Source: Henricia sp. BOLD:AAB3569 (taxonomy: Eukaryota; Echinodermata; Asteroidea; Spinulosida; Echinasteridae). Taken from it: a stretch of DNA of 64,000 nucleotides. This document shows, piece by piece, positions 54,230 through 64,000 of this stretch. Under the pieces are notes generated by a model. The model had not been told where the DNA came from and ran no database searches. It saw nothing but the letters and a program-made list of their open reading frames with translations. How positions within the stretch are numbered: the stretch's first letter is position 1; each line of letters starts with the position of its first letter. The DNA lies in contig JBBELK010000977.1 in assembly GCA_037783545.1 (NCBI GenBank), positions 47,281-111,280 of the forward strand. The letters are read 5' to 3'. The position numbers and the translations under genes were made by a program.

Positions 54230-54965
54230 GGGGTAACGCTTAAAGTACATGTACCCCCCAAAAGTGACTTTTAATTAGAGTTTCGCACACAGACACCATT
54301 CTAGCAGGAATACATAGTATTCGTTGAGCTGATCAATAATCAGTAACTTAAGAACGACATATTCCGTGCTTAAAGGTACACACCGGCCTACTGTTTACAT
54401 GATTTAGTGATACGGCAGGCTACGGTGGAGTGTAGGATGTTTGCCCAGCGCAGCACGGCAAATAGATGCTCTGGTGTACATTCGTGAAAAAAAAAACATG
54501 ATGCTAACTCCTCCAAAGAAAACGGAAATTCCTTTTCGGTCGTCCGGGCTGTCCAGTGAAATCGTGAGCAGAAAATTTTAGATATCCCGAGTAGGAGAAG
54601 AGCGCATCTTTTGTGACTATATAAGTCGTGAGGCTTGAGTGTAGTTGCAACGGCTGGTAAAGCGTATAACCCGCCTTTTGACTGTTTTTGTTAATTTTAC
54701 ACTTCTTTAGTAAATTACGGGATATTTTGATGATCTTTTTTTACAACGACCATTAAAAAGGTATCTCAATGCTGCTACATCACTAAATCATGTAAACAGT
54801 AGGCCGGTGTGTACCTTTTAAGCACGGAATGCACGGGATATATGTCATTCTTAAGTTACTGATTATTGATCAGCTCAACGAATACTATGTATTCTGCTTG
54901 AATGGTGTCTGTGGGTACTTTGAGCGGTACCCCCTCCTAAACGCACGGGATGCGACACTTAAGAA
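54230..54965. repeat. Palindromic host repeat split by a TTAA MITE
   Basis: The left arm 54230-54373 (AGTCACTTTT reversed, ACACCATTC, ATACATAGTATTCGTTGAGC, GATCAATAATCAGTAACTTA) is repeated inverted at 54818-54965; a third copy of the arm lies at 55975-56155. Confidence 0.72.
54374..54817. mobile_element. TTAA MITE, AGGTACACACCGGCC subfamily
   Basis: 444 bp, terminal repeats AGGTACACACCGGCCTACTG and its complement, flanked by TTAA. The interior is reduced compared with the 800-bp copies. It sits at the dyad centre of a palindromic host repeat (54230-54965). Confidence 0.83.
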
Positions 54966-55365
54966 TGGGTGTCGTGGAGGGGTGGGGGGGTTTATATGGA
55001 GTTTATCATACCATTGCAACACTTTTAGTCGGATTTTACTTGTCAATTCGTGAAGTAAAATTTTGGTTTACTGTAACTGTTGTATTGGGGCTTTAATAAA
55101 TAAAACAACTAATTTCTGAAAGCTAATTGCGGTGTTGATAATGAAAAGTAATTTTCATTGTGAGTGTCCCCAATTATTTAATAATTCAGTGCATATAGAC
55201 AATTATCGCTGCGTACCGCCACCTGTGAAATGCGCGTTGCCTTTGTTTAGTCTTCGTTACACTCAATTGGACACGGTGATTATACTCCAACAACACAATG
55301 CCGGGACGCCTCACATTATCTTGATGAGACAGATTATGCTATAGTTGCCTGGGCAACTCTTAATA
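54966..55365. repeat. Second arm of the 52.7-kb host repeat
   Basis: Starts GGGTGTCGTGGAGGGGTGGG and follows 52845-53215 closely, without the Harbinger-like insertion, so it serves as an empty-site reference. Confidence 0.75.
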
Positions 55366-55430
55366 TGACAAAATAATATTCAAAGTCATTGAAACAGCAA
55401 AAACAATTTTTTAAATGCTCACGTTCCAAA

Positions 55431-55842
55431 ACATGTTGATACATGTATATAACGCTATGTTGATACATGTATATAACGCTATGTTGATACATGTATAACG
55501 CTATGTTGATACATGTATAACGCTATGTTGATACATGTATAATGCTATGTTGATACATGTACAACGCTATGTTGATACATGTACAACGCTATGTTGATAC
55601 ATGTACAACGCTATGTTGATACATGTACAACACTATGTTGATACATGTACAACGCTATGTTGATACATGTACAACGCTATGTTGATACATGTACAACGCT
55701 ATGTTGATACATGTACAACGCTATGTTGATACATGTACAACGCTATGTTGATACATGTATAACGCTATGTTGATACATGTATAACGCTATGTTGATACAT
55801 GTATAACGCTATGTTGATACATGTACATCGCTGTTGTATAAC
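55431..55842 (+). repeat. 22-bp satellite GCTATGTTGATACATGTACAAC
   Basis: About 18 head-to-tail copies of a unit containing TTGATACATGTA. Outer units read TATAAC and central ones TACAAC, so homogenisation is strongest in the middle. Confidence 0.92.
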
Positions 55843-56585
55843 GCTATATATAGAATAACGCTATACACAATTTATGCATGGCGCGCACGGTACTCACACA
55901 ATGCATATACATACACATGTATATTCTGAAGGATTTTGCGCATGCACAAACCGTAACACCGCCCTTCGAGTCGTTCTTAAGCACGGAATGCACGGGATAT
56001 GTCATTCTTAAATTACTGATTGTTGATCAGCTCAACGAATACTATGTATTCCTGCTAGAGTGGTGTCTGTGCGCGAAACTCTAATTAAAAGTCACTTTTG
56101 GGGGTACTTTGAGCGGTCCCCCCGCCCAAACGCATGGGATGCGACACTTAAGAATGACCGTTCTGAAGGTTAGACACCCCCACCTAGCCACCGACACCAT
56201 CAAACCTTTTGTGCGTAAAACTCTAATTAAATCGTCACAGGCTCTCAGACTAAAGGGGATTAAACTATTTGTAATGGTTTACCAATCATGTGTTCTATCT
56301 TTTAGCAACAGAAGTGCACAGATCGGTCTCAAATTGGTTAATTTGGGATTCATCTACATGTATACAGTTCTGCTTTTGTAGAAAAGTTACTTTTTGTAAT
56401 CAAAATTTTAGGGACAATAAATGATTTTGCCCAACATACCAGTTTTGTCATTTTCTTGGAAATTCGTCCAAGTCTGCCACTTGTATGTTGCCTAGGAAAC
56501 CAAAACAAAATCTGTCATTAACATTGTATGAAATCGCTATGACAAATAAGATTTTAACCATCGGTCCTCCCAAAACTATCTTTAA

Positions 56586-57097
56586 AGGCCCTGTGGATGA
56601 TCTGTTTTTGAGCGATTCTGCGAATAAAACCATTATAAATCATAAGAAAGACATCAACAAACTCATCCGAAGAAATTTCAGCTTTGTCAAATGTACCACG
56701 TTTAAAAAAAACATGAAAATCCATATGCATTTTCCTGGTCTTGGCGGGGTGTTTCAAATATTCGTTCTCAGTTGATCGGGTACTATGTGTGGCTTGCGTC
56801 ATGTGTGGCTTGCGTGTGCGCGCGATCCATAAAAATGCATCGCGTTGGAACACGCACACGGAGTACACAGCGCCCATGCATTTTGGACCGCGTAGATGCG
56901 AACCAAAAATAAGTAAATCGTTTGCAAACGATCTAAATAATTTCATCTTTACGGATTATTTTCTGGTAAAATTATATCATTTTGAGCGAAAACCTTTCAT
57001 TGGATAGTTGCTATTAATTCAATCTTTACTTTCAGAACTTTTCCCCTGTAAACTCGTCGATTTTTTTTAGGGTCATTGCAAATGATCCACTGGGCCT
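56586..57097. mobile_element. TTAA MITE, AGGCCCTGTRGATG family, copy 2
   Basis: 512 bp, over 90% like 46452-46985, flanked by TTAA at 56582-56585 and 57098-57101. Confidence 0.87.
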
Positions 57098-57293
57098 TTA
57101 AGTCTTTTACTGCAAACATTTTTCAAGGTCTGTGACGTAATCCAAAGACAATGAAGGCCAGATTCATAAATAAATGAACGAACTAAATAATAACAGTAAC
57201 AATTAACCTAATAAGCTCAAGCAGCCTAAATCTTTATATTATAATTTTTTTTAGGCCTACAGTCAAACTTGTATTTAGTTAAAATCTGATCCC

Positions 57294-57769
57294 ACACACC
57301 GTGTTTACACTGGTCCCGAGCTCGGGATCAAGATTGGTCCCCTGATAAGAATGCGTCAGTGTTAACCGCAATGATCCCGAGTGCCGCGTTTACATTCTGT
57401 AGTTGATCTCGAGCGCGGTGCCAGAAGTTGCCTTCAAAGGTCATGCTTTGTGTGTGTGCATATACTGATCAATGTCTGCATGGGTTGTGCATGTACTAGT
57501 GTACAAGGCCACTTGAATTTCGCGGGCTTTTCCCCCGCTACGGCAGTGGAGCGGATGTGGCAGGTTGAGGTAAAGATTAATTGCTTATCTAACCGCAAAC
57601 TGATCACGAGCTCGGGATCGAACCCTCTGCCAACGCGATACCAACATTTTGGGGTTTGATCCGGGGCCAATTTGGTCCCCAGAGCATTTACACTCAGTTT
57701 GTGATTCAGGGCTGATCCCGAGCTCGGTGTTCGACCCCGAGCTCGGGATCAAATGTAAACAGGGTGTAA
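57294..57769. mobile_element. MITE with CCCGAGCTCGGGATC repeats
   Basis: ACACACCGTGTTTACACTGG and TGTAAACAGGGTGTAAGT are inverted ends; six or so CCCGAGCTCGGGATC palindromes lie inside near both ends. Confidence 0.72.
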
Positions 57770-57861
57770 GTACATGTAGGTTGATTTATTGAGGCAATTT
57801 ACTGTGTGTGGCCAGATTATCCAGGTTCAACTGCAATAGGAATGTTTGTAAACACAAATAT

Positions 57862-58276
57862 CAGGGGTCGAAATTAACACTGCATGGTCCTGTGGTCTGA
57901 GACCAGTAAAAAATCAGAAGGACCACTAGATCTGTCAAAGACGCTGCTCTGATGGACCAGTGAAAACATTTCATGACTCATGGAAACATAGTAAACATTT
58001 CTTACTTAATGCAAATAATTCCTGGTTACCAAAAACGTTTCCTTATCGCTTTAGACATTTTCAGATACATTTAGTTCTCTGATCCCTGCAGTGTTGGATC
58101 AAAAAGAAATTCCATCCATCCTGCACTCAATGACCTTAAACCAGAAAGTGTTGCAGTATCTCGATGCCATTTTAAAAAGCATCAGGGGACCACCAAATTT
58201 TCAGCAGGACCAGTAGAGTTCTCTAATCTACTGGTCCTTCTGACCAGCATGAAATTCAGGTTAATTTCGACCCCTG
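57862..58276. mobile_element. MITE with CAGGGGTCGAAATTAA ends
   Basis: 415 bp; inverted CAGGGGTCGAAATTAACAC / TTAATTTCGACCCCTG; AATAT flanks both ends. hAT-like ends. Internal GGACCAGTAGA words are inverted copies. Confidence 0.75.
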
Positions 58277-58292
58277 AATATATCCTAGTGCC

Positions 58293-58995
58293 CTGGGGCG
58301 GTATTCACAAAACTCAATCTGAGCGGGGTACTTAAGTCTGTCTTAAATCTAAGCACCCCGCTAAGATAAGTGGGGCACTCAACTTCGTATTCACAAAAGA
58401 TTTAAGCGCCCCACTTACCTTAGTGGTGTACTTAATCAATCAGTGCACGCTTAACTCTGCACGTCATAATGTCTCTGCAATCAAAACAGCGCAGACCACG
58501 CGCGGACGTTTCAAAAACATTCGATTACTACGCGCGTGCATCATACGCGCACATTACGCGCGTGTCGTGCACACATACGCGCGCATGCACGTACCACAAT
58601 AGTAGACGACGTACGTTGTGCTATGCGATATGGTAGTCATGGTCAGTGGCGAACAAAGACGGAAAACAAAGGCTTTTTAAGGTCAGTAAGAATAGAAATT
58701 GAAATCTGTTGTAATCTCCCAATGTCTAAATTGTTTAGGCGTTCTCTAATCAATCATAGCCGTTTTTCGATAACACACTGGGCAGAAAAACAATGCAATT
58801 GCAGACGGTTTACCCAGCGTTAAATGCACTTAAGACAGGTCAGACCACACTTAAGTTTAAGTCTCAAAAATAAGCGGGCCACTAAAAGAAAACGCGCTGT
58901 GAATACCACTTAACTTTATGATTTGACTTAAGTCTAGAATTTAAGCGGGGCGCTTAAATTTCATGACTTAAGTCGTTTTGTGAATACCGCCCCAG
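58293..58995. mobile_element. MITE with CTGGGGCGGTATTCAC ends
   Basis: 703 bp; inverted CTGGGGCGGTATTCACAAAAC; flanks GCC on both sides. Arms rich in CTTAAGTC and AAGCGGGG words. The GC-rich middle (58490-58600) is non-repetitive. Confidence 0.78.
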
Positions 58996-59537
58996 GCCAC
59001 TTGCCACATTAGACAGGTGCTATAATACCAAGGATCTACCTCCATATGATTGTGTACAAACATATTTGGGACATGTGGCCTCTTTATAAAGGTGGTCTTA
59101 ATTGATTGCTTTCCGGTGACGTCACCCCTTCCATCCACCATTTTGGTGGGCATTTTTCATGACCCACGTGGCTCGAGTAATAACCGGCAAGAAAAGCGCA
59201 TTGGTTGCACTTACCTCTGTTGCTTGACCTTGCTTTATGTTGTTACGCCATGGCTGTTGTATCGAGAAAGATAAAAACGCATTTCTTCAGGCTAAAAATC
59301 GCGATCAACTAAAAGACTTTCGTTTTTACAAGCCGAGTGCGTGCTCAATTATCACAACGCTCGCGTGCGGCATCTTCGAATGAAAATACGTTGGTGAGTA
59401 TTTTTTACGCGTGTTCATGTGCGTCCATTGGCACGTGCGTGTACGCGCGTGACTGTTGCCCACCACACATTCCCGGATGTTCTACGTCATCGAAAGCAAT
59501 CAATAGCAGGTTTGAACAAATAAAAACCCAATCTTAC
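58996..59537. other. No gene recognised
   Basis: Unique sequence between a MITE and the candidate exon. Nothing supported. Confidence 0.4.
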
Positions 59538-59783
59538 CTGATCTAAACTGGAATGCCTTGAAGGGATTAAGTTCAACACTGACCGTCTAGGTGATTGCCG
59601 GTTTTGTGCAGGAAATATACCTTTGCCTTGACAGCTCTGCAGAGCATTTCTTCCCAATATCTGGCCAGGACTGCGATTTTTGGGTTGATGGAGTTTGTAT
59701 CCCTGGCTAACTTTCCTGATGGACGAATACAACACAAAAAGAACAAAAATACCATACATGTTCACCAGTTGAGACTTCTCCAT
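59538..59783 (-). CDS. Candidate first exon of a secreted or membrane protein
   Basis: An 82-codon open frame begins MEKSQLVNMYGIFVLFVLYS, a hydrophobic stretch usable as a signal peptide or signal anchor, then a basic region NRSPGQILGRNALQ. It runs in phase 0 into a good donor (CAG|gtaaga) at 59537. No downstream exon was found, and the start codon lies in a short sequence repeated in inverse orientation at 61586-61620, so it may be part of a mobile element. The product is not recognised. Confidence 0.25.
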
Positions 59784-60668
59784 GCACTAAGTCTATGGAG
59801 TAAGACTACGGGATACATAGGGTCATTCCATGTCAATTCAACGAGCTTTTAGACCTGACCCTCACAGATTGAAATGAAATTTGGTGTGCTGATTGGACTC
59901 CTTGAGAAACCCCGAGAACTGAAATTTTATATCATTTGGTCAATTAATGTTTGAGATACGGGTCAACGAACTTTGACTAATTAGCATGACCTGCTATGTT
60001 TGGACATGCAGTTATATCTCTAAAAGTAATGGACTTAGAGAGATAAACTTTACATCATTTTAAAGCTCTTGAAATGGCCTTTATTTTATAAGTTATGTAA
60101 ATTTATAACCTTTGCAAAAATTTGTATTTGTCAAAATGCGTAATTTTTTTTATTTGTTAGCTTAAGATGTAAGGAACATTTCCTGAAAGATTTGGGATCC
60201 TAGGCACTCTTACAGTTTTTGAGTTATGATAATTTTAACATTGGCTAACATGTAAATAACATGTAACTATATATGTTATCACCCATAGGTAGAAGCGTGA
60301 TTTAGCAATATGGTCATGCAGCAACTTTAACAGGCAGACATTAAAACATGGCTAGCGATAACCCGCTGCCCAATCCTCACCAAACTTTGTCTGATAGTTC
60401 TTGAGAACATCACCGGTACCTTGCATGTGTCTATGGATTTTTGGCAGAATTTGTCAATTTAATTGTCGAAAATCCAAAGTTTAGGCCTATAACAGTAGTA
60501 CTATAAGTCAATGACAACAGTATGTCATGCAAAAAAGTGCATGTTGCAACTGCTAGCTGCTGTTGTTTGACAAATTTTGCCAAAAATCCATAGACCCATG
60601 CAAGGTAAGCTTAGGTTCTCAAGAACTATCAGACAAAGTTTAGTGGGGATTGGGCAGCAGGTTATTTC

Positions 60669-60932
60669 ACTTGTGTTACATTTTAGGCCGTCCCGGTTAC
60701 GAGCGTATATTGGAAATTTGTACACAGGGTTTTTAGAAAGGCACGTTGTCACACTATTTGTAACCATTTTGGGGCCTACGTTATCTCTTTAGAAAAACTG
60801 AAACTTATTTCTTTTATTTTGAGACCAATAGCCGATTTCAATTCCTGCAATTTTTCGTGAAATCGGCTGCTGACAAAGGTATTTTATGGAACCGTGTTGC
60901 CAAAATTCCCCCTTTACCGTGGAAAGACTCAA
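60669..60932. mobile_element. Fold-back element, right arm with 50-bp insertion
   Basis: Starts TGTGTTACATTTTAGGCCGT and runs to CCCCCTTTACCGTGGAAAG. A small hairpin segment with AGCCGATTTC / GAAATCGGCT (60830-60869) interrupts the copy. Confidence 0.7.
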
Positions 60933-61227
60933 TTCATACCAAGAGTTTGTCGGGGAGAATAAACTAAGAGTTTAAAACTAAGAGAATAAACTTAGACAGA
61001 AAGCATTTTTGTGATTTTGATGCGCATCAAATTTGAATCCACCTTCGTATATACTCTACACCTTTGCCACTAATTCTTCCTAATACGACATGATATTATA
61101 ATGCCCTAGAAAGGGTAAATTTGGTTAGGAAACATGATTTTAGCAATAAGAAAGGGTATTTTTTTCGTATACATTGAACAAAGATTTTAAGGAAATTACC
61201 TCCTGGAATCAACACATAATGTCATTT

Positions 61228-61486
61228 TAAGATATACTTCCCACTTGCACTTTTGTCGCAAATGTTGCTTTTCTGTAGAAAAATCACGTTTTCTTCCTCA
61301 AAAATTACCTTCAGTTAGTGCACAAGATAACCATTCACGCGCGCGTGCAGCGCCCTCTGTTGTCGCGCTTACGCACAGACCGCTCGCCACGTCATTTTGT
61401 GCATTACTTTATGCAGTAATTTTATCATTTATTTATCTCAGAAATGCAACATTTGCGACGGAAGTGTCAGTGGGAAGTATATCTTA
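61228..61486. mobile_element. MITE with TAAGATATACTTCCCACT ends
   Basis: 259 bp with inverted TAAGATATACTTCCCACT ends, then GTCGCAAATGTTGC / GCAACATTTGCGAC. A decayed relative lies at 36566-36830. Confidence 0.75.
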
Positions 61487-61901
61487 GAATTGAATAAGCT
61501 ATCGATTCCAACATATAAATTTACCCAAATCCGTGTTCAATGTATATGAAAAAATACCAAAGAAAATATCAAGTTTTTCTTTGAAAACTCCATAGACTTA
61601 TAGTGCATGGAGTCTCAACTGGTAAACGTGCAAGTTAGTTTTTCCTCCGCTTTTCACTTGCAAACAGCAAGCAGTGAAGCACAGACTATTGAATTAAAAT
61701 TACCCAGAAAATCCCTGCTTTTCGTGTCTGTTGGAAGCTGGTGCTGGCCAACTCTGACTGTATACAGTGGTGAGAAGGTTCATTCTGAGCAATGGTACAT
61801 CATCAGGCCTTCATACATGTATCACTCCATGTTTGTGTACATGTCCACAGTCCACCACTACACACCTAGTGTGAAAAGAGGAACAGCATGTTTATATTTA
61901 A

Positions 61902-62417
61902 AGATACTGTACTAGTATTATACATGATTGGTAAACTGTTACAAATAGTTTTATGCCCCTGTGTGATTGAAGATATATGCATGATTAAAACCAACCTGAG
62001 CAAAAACCAGCTCCGTACTTCGTCTAACTTTTGAGAAAACAGTCAAAAAAGGGTTTGCAGTCATTTCGCCCCAAAACCACTTCGCCCTGAACCATTTTGC
62101 CCTGAACCAAGGCCTGTGCACTAAGTGGTTTTGGGGCGAAGTAGCATTTGGGCGATGTAGTGTTTGGACGAAGTGATTTGGGGCTAAGTGGTTTTGGGGC
62201 GAAATGGCACTTGGGCGAAATGGTTTTGGGGCGAATTTAATTTTCGTCTCACGAGACGAAAACTAATTGTTTTACTCATTTCTCAAAGACTATAGCACTT
62301 TAGACAAAAAAATTCAGGGGAAGTTTTCTACTGTCATCATGTTTATATTGTGTATAAAGTTAGGCGTAAATCTGTGAACATTTCTGATTTTCGAGATACC
62401 AATCATGTATACTGCCT
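61902..62417. mobile_element. TTAA MITE with TTCGCCCC sub-repeats, copy 3
   Basis: 516 bp, same orientation as copy 2, flanked by TTAA at 61898-61901 and 62418-62421. Confidence 0.84.
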
Positions 62418-62529
62418 TTAAATATAAAAATTCAGAAGTTGACCATGTACAATATTTGCCTTATGCACCTTTTAATTGTTTCGCCACTCTCCCCCACCCC
62501 CCACCCCCACCCCCGGGCTGCCCCACTCT

Positions 62530-62919
62530 ACCGGTGTGAAGTTGGTTACTTATTCGACGTTCGACGTTCGATATTCAATAAGGAGCTGTTACTTATTTAA
62601 CATTCAATAAGGAGCCGTTACTTATTCGACATACAAATGCACAGAACATTTTATTTCAAAGGGTCAAATGCCCCCACCCTGGGGCATGAAAAACGTGACC
62701 AAACCCCCAACTAGGAGATGGGACAGCGAGGGGGGATGCGGCAGCGCGGGGTACAGGTGGGGGGTGGGGACCAGTCCTAAGTAACAGCTCCTTATTGAAT
62801 GTTGAATAAGTAACACTAACAGCTCCTTATTGAATGTTGAATAAGTATACAGCTCCTTATTGAATATTGAACGTCGAATGTCGAATAAGCATGGAATAAG
62901 TAACCAACTTCACACCGGT
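62530..62919. mobile_element. MITE with ACCGGTGTGAAGTTGGTTAC ends
   Basis: Inverted ends followed by several TTCAATAAGGAGCTGTTACTTATT units. It is set in sequence with GCCCCAGGGGTGGGG repeats (62940, 63019, 63050). Confidence 0.7.
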
Positions 62920-63282
62920 GGATTTGGTCACGATTTTCATGCCCCAGGGTGGGGACCTTGACACATAGCTAAATCAAATTTTCAGCGCACCTGGGGAAAA
63001 AAACATGCGTATTTTTCCCCCAGGGGTGGGGAATTTGTCACCCAAATTGTGCCCCAGGGGTGGGGATTTTGTCACGCAAAAAGTGACAATCCCCATGTAC
63101 TTCTTAGGTGGGGAAGCCCGGGGGGAAAACAATTGATAGGTGCACCCATTAAGAAAGAATTCCGTTTACTGGTCGCCACTTATTCTCCTTATAACTGAAT
63201 AACCACCAAAATGTGTTGAAGTTCAGGCGTATATATGATATAGTGTTTCTTCCTCCATGGTGGTACTACGGTTGTCGGACGC

Positions 63283-63483
63283 TTCGCCCCATTTCCACTT
63301 CGCCCCATGTCAGTTCGCCCCATACCACATCGCCCCATTACCACTTCGCCCCATCGCCACTTCGCCCCATTACCACTTCGCCCCATTGCCACTTCGCCCC
63401 ATTACCACATCGCCCCATTACCACTTCGCCCCATTGCCACTTCGCCCCATCGCCACTTCGCCCCATTACCACTTCGCCCCACC
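63283..63483 (+). repeat. 16-bp tandem repeat CCACTTCGCCCCATTA
   Basis: About 12 units of CCACTTCGCCCCATTR. The core TTCGCCCC is shared with the interior of the TTAA elements at 26.3, 33.6 and 61.9 kb, but here there are no TIRs. Confidence 0.88.
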
Positions 63484-64000
63484 TATGCTATTTAGCCGGC
63501 AGTCAGTAAAAAAAAAAAGGAAAAGTCTATAATAACTAACCGTTCGTGGATATTTTCGTTGAGGTCTCATTTGAAAGTGAGGTCTCATTTGTTAGCGTCC
63601 ACTTTTTGAATGATTCAGTCAGGGCAAAGTTCTCACAGCTTTTAGCAAACTGTTTTCTAAGTAAAAGTGGGGAACGTGATGGTGCTTACCCATTCAGTGA
63701 CACGGCCTTTCTGGTCGACTTGTTTTTATTGTTTGAAATAAAATATGTTATTTTAATTTCAAAATTTAAGTGTGTCCAATTGTTCCGTTTTACTGGGTTT
63801 ATTTTACATTGGTAATATGGGATGGGATGTGGGTGGGTTTGTGCATGGAGGAAGAAACTCCATGGTTTGTGCGAGTAAACGTTTTTCAGTTCCTTTTGGT
63901 GAAGCAGGAGCTAGCTTTCTAGGCTACTAGTAGTCTGCCCATGATCAGCTGCGGGTGGGATTCGGGAGAATTCGGGTGACTCGCTTTGGTTTCCTTGAGC
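63484..64000. other. No gene recognised
   Basis: A short open frame at 63546-63815 has no recognisable feature. A GAGGTCTCATTTG word is duplicated at 63561 and 63580. Confidence 0.4.

Larger units (their letters stand above)
59765..61620. repeat. Inverted short repeats bracketing a 1.8-kb block
   Basis: AGTTGAGACTTCTCCATGCA CTAAGTCTATGGAGT-like sequence at 59767-59800 recurs inverted at 61586-61620. In between: a GGTCATTCCATGTCAATTCA segment at 59821, an inverted pair at 60357-60467 / 60563-60665 with GCTGCCCAATCCTCACCAAA, and two other MITEs. Confidence 0.5.

Noticed and set aside
55431-55842. A regularly repeated 22-bp unit that could suggest a CRISPR array
   Set aside because: Units are head to tail with no unique spacers, and the window is eukaryotic.
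61607-61915. 102-codon plus-strand frame beginning MESQLVN
   Set aside because: Starts in an inverted repeat and runs into a TTAA MITE; no splice partner or recognisable domain.
63213-63532. Open frames made of RPITTSPH-like repeats
   Set aside because: They are translations of the 16-bp tandem repeat.

Overview
This is a eukaryotic, animal-type window: genes are split by GT-AG introns, non-coding DNA dominates, and there is no operon structure. The frequent TAGGCCTA-like words, the dense load of short inverted-repeat elements and the invertebrate-like divergence of the recognisable proteins suggest a marine invertebrate deuterostome, most likely an echinoderm. The species call is inference; the animal origin is secure.

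Three genes can be supported. (1) Plus strand, 3.45-10.57 kb: the 3' part of a type I membrane receptor with a CUB domain, an LDL-receptor class A module, one transmembrane helix and a cytoplasmic tail (Neto-like layout). Its 5' end is not seen. Its last intron holds a 1.9-kb degenerate 21/18-bp minisatellite. (2) Minus strand, 37.93-19.56 kb: a complete PRPF4B (PRP4 spliceosomal kinase) gene, rebuilt here as 13 coding exons. Every splice phase is compatible and the total is 3159 nt (1052 codons plus stop). It has an RS/His-rich N-terminal half and a full CMGC-type kinase domain. (3) Minus strand, 51.58-47.34 kb: the last four exons of an unrecognised protein, including a 26-nt microexon. A weak candidate first exon of a secreted or membrane protein lies at 59.54-59.78 kb (minus).

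The rest is mostly non-autonomous DNA transposons (MITEs) and tandem repeats. At least six unrelated-looking families, about a dozen copies, are flanked by TTAA. Other elements have diagnostic target duplications: a hAT-type element with a perfect 8-bp duplication inside PRPF4B, a 1.2-kb element with a perfect 9-bp duplication inserted into the end of a TTAA element, a Harbinger-like element with TTA, and a Tc1/mariner-like element with TA. Around 52.7-56.2 kb a palindromic host repeat is present in several copies, so empty sites can be read directly for two nested insertions. Tandem arrays lie at 8.1-10.0, 24.6-24.8, 39.2-39.7, 40.0-40.2, 55.4-55.8 and 63.3-63.5 kb, with long C and G tracts at 31.26 and 52.72 kb.

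The genes show no functional link to each other. The notable system-level signal is the assemblage of TTAA-targeting miniature elements and their nesting, with no transposase gene visible in the window.
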